Source of the DNA: Rhopalosiphum padi
Lineage: Eukaryota > Arthropoda > Insecta > Hemiptera > Aphididae
Direction of reading: 5' to 3'
Assembly (NCBI RefSeq): GCF_020882245.1
Contig: NC_083598.1
Span: forward strand, 78,559,714-78,623,713
DNA: 64,000 nt
Shown: positions 24,301-38,000 of the stretch, one piece after another
Layout of the letters: every line of letters begins with the position of its first letter
Position numbering within the stretch: position 1 is the stretch's first letter
Position numbers and translations under genes: made by a program
The notes under the pieces: generated by a model
The model's database searches: none
What the model saw: the letters and a program-made list of their open reading frames with translations, nothing else
Told to the model about the DNA's origin: nothing

Positions 24301-26645
24301 AGTGAAATTATTTGAAGTACTCACTGAACAAATAGCCAATATTATTCAGGTAAAATATATTTTCCTTTTTTTTAATACTTTAAAATTCTGAATTGTTACT
24401 ATATTATAAAATGTATGCTCTAACATACTAACATAATTATTTATTTATTTTAAAGAGTCGTGATTTACCGCTTGAAGATACTGTGTCGCTTCAAGCTGCT
24501 ATGGTTGGCTTAGCTCTAAAATGCTATCCAGAAAATTTAGATTATGTGGATAAATCTCTCCAAACCATTTCTGATACATTTGCAAAGCGTAAAATTGAAA
24601 AGTATGTTTTAAATTAATCTATATCTTAAAAGAATAATAATATATGTATGTTTTTAATTATAGAATCAGTCATAAAAATCCAGTATCTAGAGAGTTGATG
24701 GCTTTAATGAAACTGCCCATTGACAATTATAATGATCTTCTTTTAGTGATGAAGCTTAAACATTTCCCTGAAATTATTGAGTATTTTGATTATACTGGTC
24801 GTAAGACTATTGCTATTTATTTATTACAAAATGCTGTTCAGTGCAGAACAATGATTCCATCAGTTGAACAGGTATAATACATTTTAGTATTTTACATATT
24901 AAAATATTAAAAAAAATAATCATCTGGAATGCATAATAAAATAAATAAATACAATAAATATATTTGATTATTTTTGGTATTACTATCAAAATAGTTTACA
25001 GTAGAATAATTAATATAAAATTATCAATTTTTTACCTTTTTATTAGACTGAAATTGTTCTTACAATGGTTTCTCCGCTGGTTAAAGACCAACCTGATCAA
25101 CCAGTAGGTGAAGAAGATCCTGAAGATTTTGCTGAAGAACAAAGTCTTCTTGGAAGGTTTGTACTCCATTTTTTAGTTCAAGATTTATAAATTATAATAT
25201 ATGATATCTATTTTTAATTAATATAGAAATTATTTTAATTAGATTTGTTCATCACATGAAAGCAGATGAACCTGATTTGCAATTTAAAATTTTAATGGCA
25301 GAAAGAGAACATTTTAGTTTGGGAGGAAATAAACGAATATGTTATACATTACCACCCCTTGTATTTCAAGCATATCAGTTGGCTTTGATATATAGTGGAA
25401 AAAGAGAACAAGTATATTAAAAAACAATCGATTACATAATAATCATAAGATCATGTAATAAATATTTTTTAATTTTAAGGATGAATTGTGGGAGAAAAAA
25501 TGCCGAAAAATATTCCAGTTCTGCCACCAGACAATTTTAGAATTAACTAAAGCTGAACTTGCAGAATTGCCACTTAGATTATTTTTGCAAGGAGCTTTAA
25601 CTATTTCTCAGATAAATTTCAAAAATTATGAAACTGTGGCCTATGAATTTTACTCACAGGTATACTGTTTATTTTCTATTACATAATTGCCTACATTCTA
25701 TAATATTTATTTAAAATATAAAGGCTTTTACACTGTACGAAGAAGAAATCTCTGAGAGTAAATGTCAATTAGCTGCCATTATTTTACTGATTGGTACATT
25801 TGAAAAAATTAATTGCTTTGATGAAGAAAATGCTGAACCTGTTCGTACTCAGTGTGCTCTAGCGGCATCTAAATTACTTAAAAAACCTGATCAATGCCGA
25901 GCTGTAGCTATTAGCTCACATCTATTTTGGTCAGCACAAAATAATGTTGGACAACCGGTAAGCAAATGCACAATACTTTAGATAGATTGAACTTTAGATA
26001 GTATTCATAAATTCAAACTTAAATGTTATTCAAACTTTTGAAGTTCGTTGAATGTTTAAAAATTTATTCTAACAAATCTTAAAATATTATAGTAAAACAG
26101 TTTACATTTAAAAATAAAAATAAATCTGTTGTTATACTCTAATTTGATTAATTATTGCATAAGATATAAATGATATAATGTGTATGAATTTGTACATTTT
26201 TTATTTCTAGCTTCAAGACGGCAAACGAGTTATGGATTGCTTAAAAAAATGTGTTCGCATTACAAAACAGTGTATGGAAGTGTCTGTTCAAGTTCAATTG
26301 TTTGTTGAATTATTAAACTACTATGTTTATTTCTACGAAAGAGGCAATAATAATGTATGTGTAATTTCAAAAATATTTATTTTAAATTATCTAGCATTGT
26401 TAAAAAAAACAATTGCATCAGAAATTCAGAAATATATAGAAGTTTTAAATTTTTAGGTATCTGTGGATATATTGAATCAGTTAATAGGTCAGATAAAAAA
26501 GGAAATAACTGGTTTAACTGCAAATGAAGAAACTGAACAGATTACAAAACATTTTGAAAATACAATTGCATATTTACAAAACAGAATCGATTCTGCGGAT
26601 ACAGAAGATTCAGTTTTTAAAGCTTTAGAAGGCTTAACGTTATAA
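21351..26645 (+). CDS. Vps35: Vacuolar protein sorting-associated protein 35 (retromer scaffold), 14 exons
   Basis: Vps35 is the alpha-solenoid core of retromer. It binds Vps26 at its N terminus and Vps29 at its C terminus and sorts cargo out of endosomes. I reconstruct 14 exons: 21352-21535, 21616-21739, 21799-22003, 22087-22281, 23606-23689, 24152-24349, 24456-24601, 24664-24871, 25047-25156, 25243-25411, 25480-25659, 25724-25957, 26211-26354 and 26457-26645. All introns are GT..AG, phases are consistent, and the joined frame is 789 aa against about 796 in human. The start ATG (21352) follows an acceptor by one base. Family landmarks are CLDKNKLMEALKHAS (about residues 26-40), the Vps26-binding PRLYL motif (101-105), LVEMCRGVQHPLRGLFLR, VFPDEFHL, ELAELPLRLFLQGAL and CALAASKLLKKPDQ. 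The longest intron is 1.3 kb (22282-23605). No truncation or frameshift is seen. Confidence 0.96.
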
Positions 26646-27722
26646 TATTATCAAACTTAGTTTATTAATTAGGTCCAATATATTGATAATTATGTTTTTA
26701 TTTATATTCTGAATTTTTATTTTATTTTAAAGTTAATCACTGTTTATACATTAATTATTCATATTATTATCACTAAAATACAAATAGTTGTAAACATAGC
26801 TATGAAATTTGTACTTTTGTGATTTATATATAATATAATTTAAATAAATTATGTTAAAATTAAATTATATTATACTATATTTGATTATTATAAATATTAA
26901 ATAATTTTAATATTAATATACTATAATTGGTTTTTATTGTCATCATATTTTTTATTAATAATAATTATTATTTATTTTTTTCAGTAATAAATAATAATCA
27001 ATAATAACTTGTGTTAATAAATTATAATTTTCCAAAATAGGTATCTCAAATAATCAACTCCATATACTTTACAACATTAAGGATTAGCAAATTTCATAAA
27101 CATTTTTGTAGTGTACTCAGCATACTTGTTTGCCATTTTTATTTTTGCATTAGTTATACCACAGAATAGATGTTGTAGCATTCTTGTAAATATTTTTTAA
27201 AAGGAAATATATTTAAAAGTCGTTGTAAGTTAAATAAGCAATAAGTAAACTTGGTAGGTCTACAAAAAAGTAAAAATTATAAAGGTCAATATTTTAGTAA
27301 TTTATTATTTTAATAGTAAACATAGGATTATAATATGTTGCTGAGTATGTGTATGTAATTAGTACCATTGATTACGGATTTAATGTTATCAGATTTATGA
27401 TAATAATTCAAATTGAACAAATTGACTTTGGAACAAAATGCAACAATCTGTTCGGCACATGTTTTTTTGCTGTTATCAGTTTATCACAAAAATATTATTC
27501 ATATTATCAATTATCATCAATCATGAGGTATTGCCGAAGCCGCACAATCAACGACGAACATTACTGACTACTAACTGTATATTTTCACACTTCAATATTT
27601 CAGTATTTACTTATGAAACCAAATAGTTCGTAATGTTCGTAAAATGTAGTTATTAGTCCATACTGTAATATTAATGTATAATAAATTCTTGTTTTTACTA
27701 TGAGATAATATATACTACTATA
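26646..27722. other. Vps35-PNPT1 intergenic interval
   Basis: Holds the Vps35 3' untranslated region and presumably the PNPT1 promoter. Two overlapping frames at 27349-27626 look like chance: they are rich in Ile/Ser/Tyr, start late and match no family I know. I see no clear TATA box or initiator next to the PNPT1 start codon. Confidence 0.5.
26843..26848 (+). promoter_or_regulatory. Poly(A) signal candidate for Vps35
   Basis: AATAAA about 200 bases after the Vps35 stop codon, within AT-rich DNA that offers several near matches. It is the first canonical hexamer I see. Confidence 0.35.
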
Positions 27723-30700
27723 ATGATATCCCGAGTATCTTCTCGGTGGCTCGCTTGTTCGTCCCGGCACGGGCAGCACGTTTCCAAACGACGGCTGTGT
27801 GTCGGTAGTGTAAAACTATTCGAATACAAAGTAGATTTTTCAGAGAGGTAATGCAAACCATACGAGTTTTATGTTATGATCAAATACGCTAAACGTCATT
27901 TCAGGAATTCAATAAAGCTGTCTGGAGGCAAATATGCACGTCTATCAGATGGCTGTGCAGTTGCGACGCTCGGCGACACCTCCGTCATGGCAACAGCGGT
28001 GAGCAAGTCCACGAAATCGTCGTCTAATTTTTTACCTTTAACCGTCGATTATCGGCAAAAAGCAGCAGCAGCTGGTCGTATACCTACAAATTATCTACGG
28101 CGAGAACTTGCCGTATCTGAACACGAAATACTTACAAGTAGATTAATTGACCGTTCACTGCGGCCCCTGTTTCCTTCTACTTACTGTTTTGACACACAAG
28201 TAATTTACTTTTTATAATCATGTAAATAAAATGGCTGTTCTTTGATGTTTATTTTTATTTTTTTAGATTATGTGCAATTTATTAGCTGTTGATGGAATTA
28301 ACCACCCTGATATACTTAGTATAAATGCTGCTTCAACAGCTTTAGCTCTATCAGATATTCCTTGGAATGGTCCTGTTGGTGCTGTTCGTGTAGGTCTGTG
28401 TGATAACAACTTAGTTACAAATCCAACTCGACGTGAGTTGTCCAACAGTGAATTAAATCTTGTTGTTGTGTCAGCTGCTAGAAACTTAGTTATTATGTTG
28501 GAAGGATCAGCAAATAATGTTCTCCAACAAGATGTGTTGAAAGCAATTAAATTTGGTGTTAAAGAATGTCAGCATATAGTAAATTGTATTAATAATTTAC
28601 AAAAAGAATTTGGAAAACCTAAAAGAGAATTTGAGACAAAGAATGTAGATGACACCAATGGAAATTTAGAAACTGTTATTGATAGTTTATGTGAAATTAA
28701 ACTTAGAGAAATATTTACTAATGTTGATCATCATAAAATATCTAGAGATACAGCTGTCAAGGATGTAAAAACAGAAGTTTTTGAAAATCTTAAATCAAAT
28801 TTTGATAATTTAAATTTAGAACTTTGTTCAGTAATTTTTGATAAAATTTGTAAACGAATTTTTCGAAATTTGATTTTTGAAAATGATACTAGGTAATTAA
28901 CTATAAAAATGACTTTATTTTTTATACCAATAATGAAATTTTAATTTGTAGATGTGATGGTCGTAAACTTGATGATCTTCGAAACATATCATGTGAAGTT
29001 GATTTATATAAACCATTACATGGGTCAGCATTGTTTCAAAGAGGACAGACACAAGTTTTTTGTACTGTTGCCTTAGACTCGATAGACTCTGCCCTTAAAC
29101 TTGATCCAATGACTATATTAACAAGGTTAGCCTAATATGTTGTTGTAATTAGTATATTATAAAGATATTTTTTTTATATAACTTATTTAATTTTGAATTT
29201 TTTTTTAGTGGCATCAATGAGAAGAACTTTTTTTTACACTACGAGTTCCCTCCATATGCTACCAATGATATTGGTCGAATGGGTCCATCTATGAGACGTG
29301 AAGTTGGTCATGGTGCTTTAGCAGAACGAGGATTGAGGTCAGTTGTTCCTGAAAACTTTCCATTCACAATACGACTTACATCAGAAGTTCTTGAATCGAA
29401 TGGTATGTGCATATTTTAAAAAACATTTTGTAAATTTGAATGTTTTTACTAAAATTTGTTAGGTTTGTAGGGTCGTCGTCTATGGCATCTATATGTGGTG
29501 GTAGTTTAGCTTTATTGGATGCTGGTGTACCTATTTCTCAACCTGCTGCTGGAGTGGCTATTGGCTTGATCACCAATTATGATGATAGTGACTCGACACA
29601 TATTAAAGACTATAGAATTTTGACTGATATACTAGTAAGAATATTAATGTTTATATATATTTTTCTTAAATATCTTTATTATTTTGATGATTAATTTAGA
29701 GTAATTTTTTAAATGCAGTATATATTAAATTAAATGTTATTTTTATTTATCATCTTAATTTTATTGTTTATATTTAAATTCTATGTAATTCAGGGAATTG
29801 AAGACTATCTAGGTGATATGGATTTTAAGTTAGCTGGTACTAAAAAAGGCATTACAGCATTACAAGCCGATATAAAAATTCCTGGGTTACCATTAAAAAT
29901 TGTTATGGAAGCAATAGAAGCTGCCACAAGTGCTAAACATAAAATTATAAATATAATGAATACAACTATTCAAAGTACAAGGTATCACGTTTTATTTTAT
30001 GGTTAAAATTTCTTCATAGCTAATATTAAAACTTTGACTTTAGGAAGCAAAAAAAAGATAATTGGCCAGTAACAGAAATATTAAATATACCAGTACATAA
30101 AAAGGGTAAACTACTCGGTCCAGGAGGAATTAATTTAAAGCGTATTTTACTAGAAACTGGTGCACAAGTAATTATAACCCTTAATTAATTGTATATACTA
30201 TATATTAAGTCTTATGGTTATAAATTTATTGTATTAAATATTGATTTTTTAAAAGATTTCTTCAAACACGGAAAATGATGGGTTTACAATTTTTGCACCT
30301 AATCAAGATGCATTGAATGAAGCTAAAGAAACCGTTGATAACCTTATGGCTGAAAAATCAGAACCTCAACTAGAATTTGGAGCTATTTATAAAGCAAAAG
30401 TAGTTGAAGTACGGGAAATTGGAGTGATGGTCACATTGTATCCAACTATGCAGCCAACTTTAGTTCACAATTCTCAATTAGACCAAAGAAAAGTAAATAC
30501 ATTTTTTTAAGTATTGAATGTGGATAATAATAATAATCATACTGTGTTACAAATTTATTTTTCTTGTGACATTTTATAAGTACATTTCACATTTTTATAA
30601 CCTAATATTTTATTATCATCAGGTAAACCATCCAAGTGCATTGGGAATAGAAGAAGGACATGAGATTCAAATAAAGTACTTTGGTCGAGATCCTGTTTCA

Positions 30701-30790
30701 GGAATAATGAGACTTTCAAGAAAAGTACTACAAGGCCCATCTTCCAGTGCACCACGGAGTATTGGTGGTAACAGCACTAAGTCAACATGA
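27723..30790 (+). CDS. PNPT1: Polyribonucleotide nucleotidyltransferase 1, mitochondrial (PNPase), 10 exons
   Basis: PNPase is a trimeric phosphorolytic 3'-5' exoribonuclease that in animals acts in mitochondria in RNA decay and import. The exons are 27723-27847, 27905-28199, 28267-28892, 28952-29125, 29209-29402, 29471-29634, 29794-29981, 30044-30167, 30256-30492 and 30623-30790. All junctions are GT..AG and in phase, giving 764 aa against 783 in human. Exon 1 supplies an Arg/Ser-rich, nearly acid-free N terminus (MISRVSSRWLACSSRHGQ) that looks like a mitochondrial presequence. Then come RNase PH domain 1 (VDYRQKAAAAGRIPTNYLRR), a linker helical domain, RNase PH domain 2 with FPPYATND, SSSMASICGGSLAL and the catalytic-region GDMDFKLAGTKKGITALQ (about residues 533-550), a KH domain with GPGG at 614-617 and an S1 domain ending in IKYFGRDP and MRLSRKVL. 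No missing domain or frameshift. Confidence 0.96.
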
Positions 30791-30864
30791 GTGAACTAAT
30801 ATTTAGTCACTTGGAACCATAGAAATGAGTATTTTTTATACATTCGAAATGTGATTATTTGTAT

Positions 30865-30870
30865 AATAAA
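30865..30870 (+). promoter_or_regulatory. Poly(A) signal candidate for PNPT1
   Basis: AATAAA 75 bases after the PNPT1 stop codon, suggesting a short 3' untranslated region. Confidence 0.45.
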
Positions 30871-33800
30871 CTTCTTATAATTAAATATTTTGTTTTTATA
30901 TACACTGAAATTATGTTTTTAATTAATATTTATTTCAACACCATAATTAATGTTTGTATCTAGTTGTGTTATATGTTATTTGAAATAATAGGTACTACTT
31001 TCCTAATTTAAAAATAAAAATAGTCAATGATTATGTACTATATTGAGCACCATTTACGAAACAGGATATTGGTGATGTATTATTATTATGAATTTAAATA
31101 GATGCTATAAATGTGTGTTTGTAAAATGTGGAGGCAAGCTATATACTAGTTTATAAAGGTATTAGATGTTTAGGAATATATATCTATTTTAATTTACTCA
31201 ACGTAAATTGAATGACTACAGATTTTAAATAAGTAGTAATGACTAATGCATATATGACTAATGAATATGTAGTTGTAACTAACCTTGTATTAAAATGTCA
31301 AGCCCTGCCTAATATCTAAAGCAAAAAATCACGACTTAATAGATGTGAAGTGCAGTTAGATAAAAAAAATAAAAAATAATACTAATAATAGTTTCTAAAT
31401 TATATAAAAATATAAATAATTCTTTTAAAACGTCAAACTAATTTTGAGTAAATGAGACTTTTTTTTTTATTAAAGTATCACTCAATACGCTTTTATATGT
31501 AGGTACCTATGTATATGACATATCGCCATGACCTTGTAATGTAACATATTTTGGTTAAAACAATATAAAATATACTATTGTGAATATTTCTCGTTACATT
31601 ATAGTATAGAATGAAGTTAATTTTTGTTGAAAAAATATTAAAACAACGATGGAATTACTCTAAATGTATGAAGTATAAAGGTATAATACTATTATTCGTA
31701 ATATGTTTTGTTTCTGATTAGACTTAATTAATTACGTATGAAACATCGTAGTGTGAAAATTACATCGGAGAATTTTCTAATTAACATATATACATTTCCA
31801 TAATGTAGTAGGTTATTTAATTACATTATTCGTCATCGAGTTTTATAAAAAAAAGTAAATGTATTTGATACCACAAAATAATTTAAAAATATTTAGTTAT
31901 ACAAGTAATAAGTATAATTGGTAGTAAATATAAGTATACATATACATAAAATATGTACGTCCAATTTGTACCTACCTAAATATCGATTTCGAACCAAATA
32001 GTGTTACAAAAATATATAAATAGGTAGATAGGTACACTTGGATTTGATCAAAGTTTGTTAAATAATAGTTTGTATTAATAGTACCTAGGTACTTTCTAAA
32101 AGGAACATGGGTGCGATCAAAAATCATATACCTACAATCTACATCAATGTCATTCATTGACCATCAAAACTAGCCAAGTCATTATGGTCATAAGCGACAT
32201 AAAATATAGATAGGTAAGTAGATAATAATAATTTATAATGTCATCATGGAATTTAGAGGTGATATTTTTTTTTATGAATATGAATTCAATTAGAGTGGAG
32301 AGTATAATTTGTGTATTTACATGTTTTGTAATTTTTAGAATATTTCGCTTCTATTGATATGCAAATATTATTATCTTTATGATGTTTATGTTCATTTTGA
32401 CTATGATCCTTTGAAACGTCTTGGAATTCTTTCCAAAACGCCCACTCGTCACGTACTACGTCACTACGATGTTATGTTAAAAAGCAATTAAATTACCATG
32501 TCATAAAAAGGTCAAAGGATACCAATTAGTTGTTTAAATATTAAGCTAAATTACTAAAGTTATCCATAGGGGTGGCTGATTTTGTTTGTAGTTCGGTTTT
32601 ATGGTGAAACAGACAAAAGTTAAACTCATGGTGAGGGAGGCAGGGCAGGGTTTGCTCTTAAATTTTTGAACGATATAAAACCGAAACCACAGTCTTACAT
32701 TATATATTTACGATAAAGAGTTAAGGCCAACGTTGAATTGAAAACACAAATTCCGCTTACACATAGGTATATAGGTAGTATAACTTTAAAATAAATTATT
32801 TAAATTATTTTGTATAAATTATGTTTATGCCTACCGTAAGAATAATGACAAAAGCCGTATGGTTTTATCTGTTTAAGTAATTATTTTTAAAAATATATTC
32901 ACAACTCTTTATGTGTATCAGTGTATGTGTATGTCTTACAAATGTTCAGTTAAATAATCTCGTAAAAAAATCGATATGGATAACATATAAATAATAAATA
33001 ATAATGTAATTATATTGGGTAACACATGGGACTCGTTAAAATAACATGTTAAACATAAAAAAAAATCACTTTGGTACATCGTTTCCCACGTTTGCTTACG
33101 TTACACCGATTAAATAATCATATATACATCGATTTAATAAATAAATAGTCACACAATTATAATAATATTTTGTAGTATGTTCTTGGATATAAACATATAA
33201 ATAAAAAACGTTTATGCTACAAAAAAAAAAAAGACGACATTCTACAAAACTAAAAAAATATATGATACAATATATATCAATAGGACAATAGTAATAATAG
33301 TAATAACTAATAATAACATCAATTCAATTAATAAACGTATATGACGAATAACGGGTTAGGTATATACCCACTAATATATTATTATTAATTATTATATATT
33401 ATTATATATAACGTGTATACTGTATAGGTATGTATAAGATAAGTCTATATCGTATTTATAATAAATAATAATATTTACATTACAATAATATATTTTATCA
33501 TAACATTCATAACATTAAATTATTATAGTGAGATCATCCGATGTCATGGCGTGCTTTCAGGATGGGGTTGGTGGTGGTGGTGGGGAGGGGATGTTTTTGA
33601 CTACACTCGGGGACGTACAGTTCGGGAACCATATTATGTACATATCGCTATAATCCGTATAATAACTCTTATTACCGTAGTCTTGCGATTGGGTAAGGTT
33701 AGACGTCATCTATATAGACTTAAACCCGACCTAATCCGCATGCATATTATATGCGCTGAACTAATATGATGGGGCTGAGAGGTAGTGGTTTGTTAGAGGT

Positions 33801-34081
33801 AAAACGGTGCATAGAACATATGATATTATGTAGGTACTCATGCCTATGTATAGGTAATAGGCGCAAATCATCTAAAACTATTATAGTGTGTTTAAGCATC
33901 GAAGACGTTTTAGAGGAAACATAGGTATCCATTATATCTGATATCTCTTTATCGATCGAATCAAATAAATTATTAATTTAAATCCATTATAGGTGGGTAG
34001 GTACTATATAATATTATTTATGCAGTACAAATTATTTGTATTTGCTTATATGTAACAATACAGTTAGGTATAATATTATTA

Positions 34082-34087
34082 TTTATT
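34082..34087 (-). promoter_or_regulatory. Poly(A) signal candidate for the GPCR gene
   Basis: AATAAA on the minus strand (TTTATT as written). It is the first canonical copy downstream of the receptor stop codon and implies a 3' untranslated region of roughly 480 bases. Confidence 0.35.
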
Positions 34088-34548
34088 CAAAATAGTTTCT
34101 TCGTTAAGGACTACCTAGCTACATGTCTTCCGGTGTTCGCCGCGGAATAAATTATAATTCATAAGCCCGACAGTCTATATCGACCCATTCTGGTAGGTGC
34201 TCGAGATTTTTAATTATTTTCTATATAATCACTGCAGGATTCGGGGTGCTATATAATATTATGGGTTTAAAATAAGTAGGTATAGGTCGTATTAAATCTA
34301 GGCACCCTTCACACCCGTGCGATTTGCGCCAGTATAAACCACCGTATACATGATACGTCCTGCAACTGAACAGTTCATAAACCTATGTACGTTCCGTCGT
34401 CGTTTTAACACGATATTACGTATTATGTTATACTTAACAAATAATACTAATAATAACGACGTGTTCTCTATTCGGTCGTGACGGGGTTGAAGTGTGCGGA
34501 CATGGGGCGGCGTGACGGGGAGGACGGTCGAGCGTCGTCCGCACCCCG

Positions 34549-35013
34549 TCACCAACACTCGTTGGTGGCGGACGACGACACGATCGCGGTGACCGGCAGC
34601 TCGACCACGGACGCCGAACTGCCGGGCTGCAGCGTCGAGTTGTAGTGGCCGTTGCTGGGCGTCCGGGCGCCGCCCTTGCTGGCGTTGTCCAGCAGCTCCC
34701 TGTGCATGGCCCGCCGGCGCTTCGATATGAACCACAGCCGGGCGAAACACTTGCGGAAGTTCTCGGACAGCACGCCGTACAGGATGGGGTTGACGACCGT
34801 GTTGAGCAGCGCGAACAGCAGGCCCATGATGAAGTGGTGCGACCGCAGGAAGTAGCCCGTGTCCTCCGTGTCCCGGCTGCCGTCCACGTAGATCAGGCAC
34901 ATCACGACGGTGATCGGCAGCCACATCACCAGCACCACGATCACGTTGATCAGCAGCACGCGCACCACGCGCACGTGTTTCCTGTACCGGAGCTCTTCGT
35001 GCCGCACCAACAC
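34549..35013 (-). CDS. Class A GPCR, last coding exon (TM6, TM7, C-tail)
   Basis: The exon encodes 154 aa and a stop. It starts after an acceptor (ttttcggtcaacag on the minus strand) in phase 0. Residues 1-18 are a basic end of the third cytoplasmic loop. TM6 is about 19-42 with MWLP in place of the usual CWxP, TM7 about 59-80 with the signature NPILY (75-79), and helix 8 follows (SENFRKCFARLWF). The tail is Ser/Thr/Asn-rich and ends TNECW. It joins in phase to the exon at 48709-49161 over a 13.7-kb intron. GC content is about 60% or more, far above its surroundings, so long antisense open frames here are shadows. The ligand is unknown. The loop-TM6 pattern is faintly like vertebrate FFAR4, a comparison from memory only. 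Confidence 0.88.
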   Translation of the reverse strand: MLVRHEELRYRKHVRVVRVLLINVIVVLVMWLPITVVMCLIYVDGSRDTEDTGYFLRSHHFIMGLLFALLNTVVNPILYGVLSENFRKCFARLWFISKRRRAMHRELLDNASKGGARTPSNGHYNSTLQPGSSASVVELPVTAIVSSSATNECW

Positions 35014-38000
35014 CTGTTGACCGAAAAGTAACGTCCCGTCATCGGATTAGATAATGTTACATAATGATAAAAACATAAACTATGAAATATAACACTGCAA
35101 TATTATAATAATATTATATTATTTGCTAGCCGTGCCCGCACGTGTTACCCGCGGCGACCGATGCCCGTAGATGTGACCCCTTCTTGAAATACGTAAACTG
35201 TATAGGTATGGATTTTTGAGTAACAATAACCGTTTGGGTGGTTTTGACCAAATACGAAACGGTATATTAATAAAAAGTGAGTCAATCGTGTTCGATAAAA
35301 AATAAGTAATAAAAAAGTAGCTTATGACACATGTTGTTGAATCTATTGATGACAATCGTATGAAAGATCGGTTAAACTCTCTTCGGATTTACATAAGGTT
35401 CATCCGTTGTAGGCGTTTTATTTTATACACAATAGTAGATTTATACTTGTTAATAAATTAAAGCTGATCCCGTGACAAATAAATGATGTCAGTGGATTAC
35501 CCTGTCTTAAACTCCATAAAATGTAAGCTATGTACATATAACTTAATAATGATTTGGGTGGTTTTGACAAAATATAAAATACAGTTGTACAATTAGGTAT
35601 ATATAATCATAATAGCTGAAACAAATATCAATGTGAGCCACTTTTTAAAATCGGTCCGATCGCGAGGTGCACATCCTCGGGTATGGGATTACTTTTATGA
35701 ACGGGACAAATTTCAGAACCATGACTGCGATGGATTCGGCGTCGAACAGATATCAATATTGCCTTTCATTAATATATTATATTAAATATCTAAATTATAT
35801 ATTGTACGAGTATAAGTAACGGGAGCGAAATCAAAGCGTTACATAATATATTTCCCACCAGGGTCCATTTTTCAAATTTTGAATCGTAATGCGTTTAAAT
35901 ATAAATTGCAGTCATAAGTCTCTATTTTTATTGTGAATATTAATTAGTAATGTTTTTTCTTTCTGAAAAGACAAATAAATCCATAAAAGAATCATTTGCA
36001 ATAGAAAAACATCCGTAGTAATATACATAAACAAAAATAATGTTAAAATATACATTGTATGTGTATATAAAAAAAAAAATTAAAAATAAATATAGAATAT
36101 CATATTAGTTCTGAAATATTTGTATTAATTTTTTCCCGGGAGACTTAAGGTTTTCCACTGACTCATAAAGTAAATAAAAAAAATCATTTCAAATCATATT
36201 ACAAATTACATTATAACTTTAGTTTGAAATAAAAAATAAACGAGATAATGATTAATACCTATAATTATATTGATTAAATTCTTATTTTACAACACATGTG
36301 TAACTTTAAGCAAACAAAACAAATTCTGAAATTAAAGCTATAAAATATAACGTGTTATCTAATATTAATGAATATCTACAAATTGTATAAATTTCAACAA
36401 AAAATCATATCTGTAGTAATGTAAAATGTTCATCATCTCACGTTGGACAAAACTACTAAAGATATGTACCTAATTTGTTCGAACCTTGGTTTTAAATGCA
36501 TAATGCGTGCACTGCATAATATTGTATACAGACGGGTTTTTTAAAATACGATTTATCCACTATTTTGATAAGTATTTGAAATTTGAAATACTGAATAATA
36601 TTATTTATATTGAACTGCTTTTCTATAATAAATTGTACTGTAAAAAAATTAATTGATTTCTTAAGAGAGTATTTTCTAAAAATGTAAAATTACTACTTAA
36701 ATATCTATATAATAATATCAAACAGATAGTTTTTCTTTGTAACTTGTTGCGAATGTTCCGAGTATTATCATATTTTTAAAATCGGAAGAAACACTGATTT
36801 TTTTATGTAATTAAACTATAATCATTGCTAGTATACAAATATTATATTTATTGAAATATTTTTAAAAAATTTTTATTTTTTTTATAGATATTATGAGTTA
36901 CTTTGTATAAAAATTAATTTTCAGAATACTATTAGTTACACATTAAAATACGATTGGAAAATTATAATTTTAACTATAAATTATACAAGCATTTTAAACT
37001 TTATGACATATTGACATATTATTATACCTATACCATATTATAGAATGTACCTATTTCTATCGTCTATTTGAGAAACTCATGTTTTCCCATTATTGCTAGT
37101 TCGATTAATAACTGATGGTTCAAACTTTTGATGAAAATCCAATAGACTTCATAAACTACCAAGTAACAAGGAATTTCTGAATCGATATTATATTATGGAT
37201 ATCAAAAATTCATAAACTTTTTCCCGCGGGAATTTCGAGTACCTAACTCTTTTAAATTTTCAATATTATTTGAGGTAATTTTTTTATTTCCAAACGATTG
37301 TCACCGGATAAAGCTTTTCACTCGTTTGTCAAGTTACGCCAGTGCCTTTAACACGAGTATTCTATTCATTAATGTAATGTATATTTAACGTATTTCTTGG
37401 ACAAGAATCTAGAGAGGACTTAACTTTAAAACTGTTGATGTTTTTTTTTGTTGCCTAGTGACTTCTATGCATTCAATTTATTTCGAATGTCTATGTCGAG
37501 TGATTTCGTGTTATTTACTCGTTCATACACTAATGATGAATTATAAAAACAACCTCAATAATTTCTATAAATAAATGCAGCAAAAATATATTATTAATTA
37601 TCTGTATATCTGATACGATTTTAATTATTTTTTTTTATCCCTATTAATAATAATATTTAACTAACAAATTACTAACGAGTCTACGATATTCATGGTATTA
37701 TTAATATTTTATGGAAAATTAGGTCAAATAGTTTATTATTTGATATTTGTAACTATTATAACTTATAGGTATACGGTATACTTAAATGCTGCGATTACCA
37801 AAAAAAAAAAATTTTTGTGTTTTAACACTCAAACATAAAATCAAAATAAAACGTGAACAGTTATAATTTATAAATACATTTATATTATATATTTATTTAA
37901 TAGATAAAAACTTCTTGTTTAATAACTTATTTTCATTATATATATATAATACATTTTTGACAAATCATAGAAAAACATTTGTACGGCGTTTATAGTAATT

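Larger units (their letters stand above)
30791..34548. other. Intergenic DNA between PNPT1 and the GPCR 3' end
   Basis: The two genes converge here. The stretch is AT-rich with no supportable coding region. A G-rich GGT/GGGG run lies at 33563-33590. The right part, about 34075-34548, is the likely 3' untranslated region of the minus-strand receptor gene. I see no RNA gene or transposon with clear ends. Confidence 0.55.

Noticed and set aside
28263..28445. 60-codon minus-strand frame
   Set aside because: It is antisense to PNPT1 exon 3, whose sense frame matches the family throughout.
34298..34924. 208-codon minus-strand frame and the 128-codon plus-strand frame at 34645-35031
   Set aside because: Both are out-of-frame or antisense readings of the GC-rich GPCR exon. 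They are full of Arg/Ala/His/Gln runs, with no domain.
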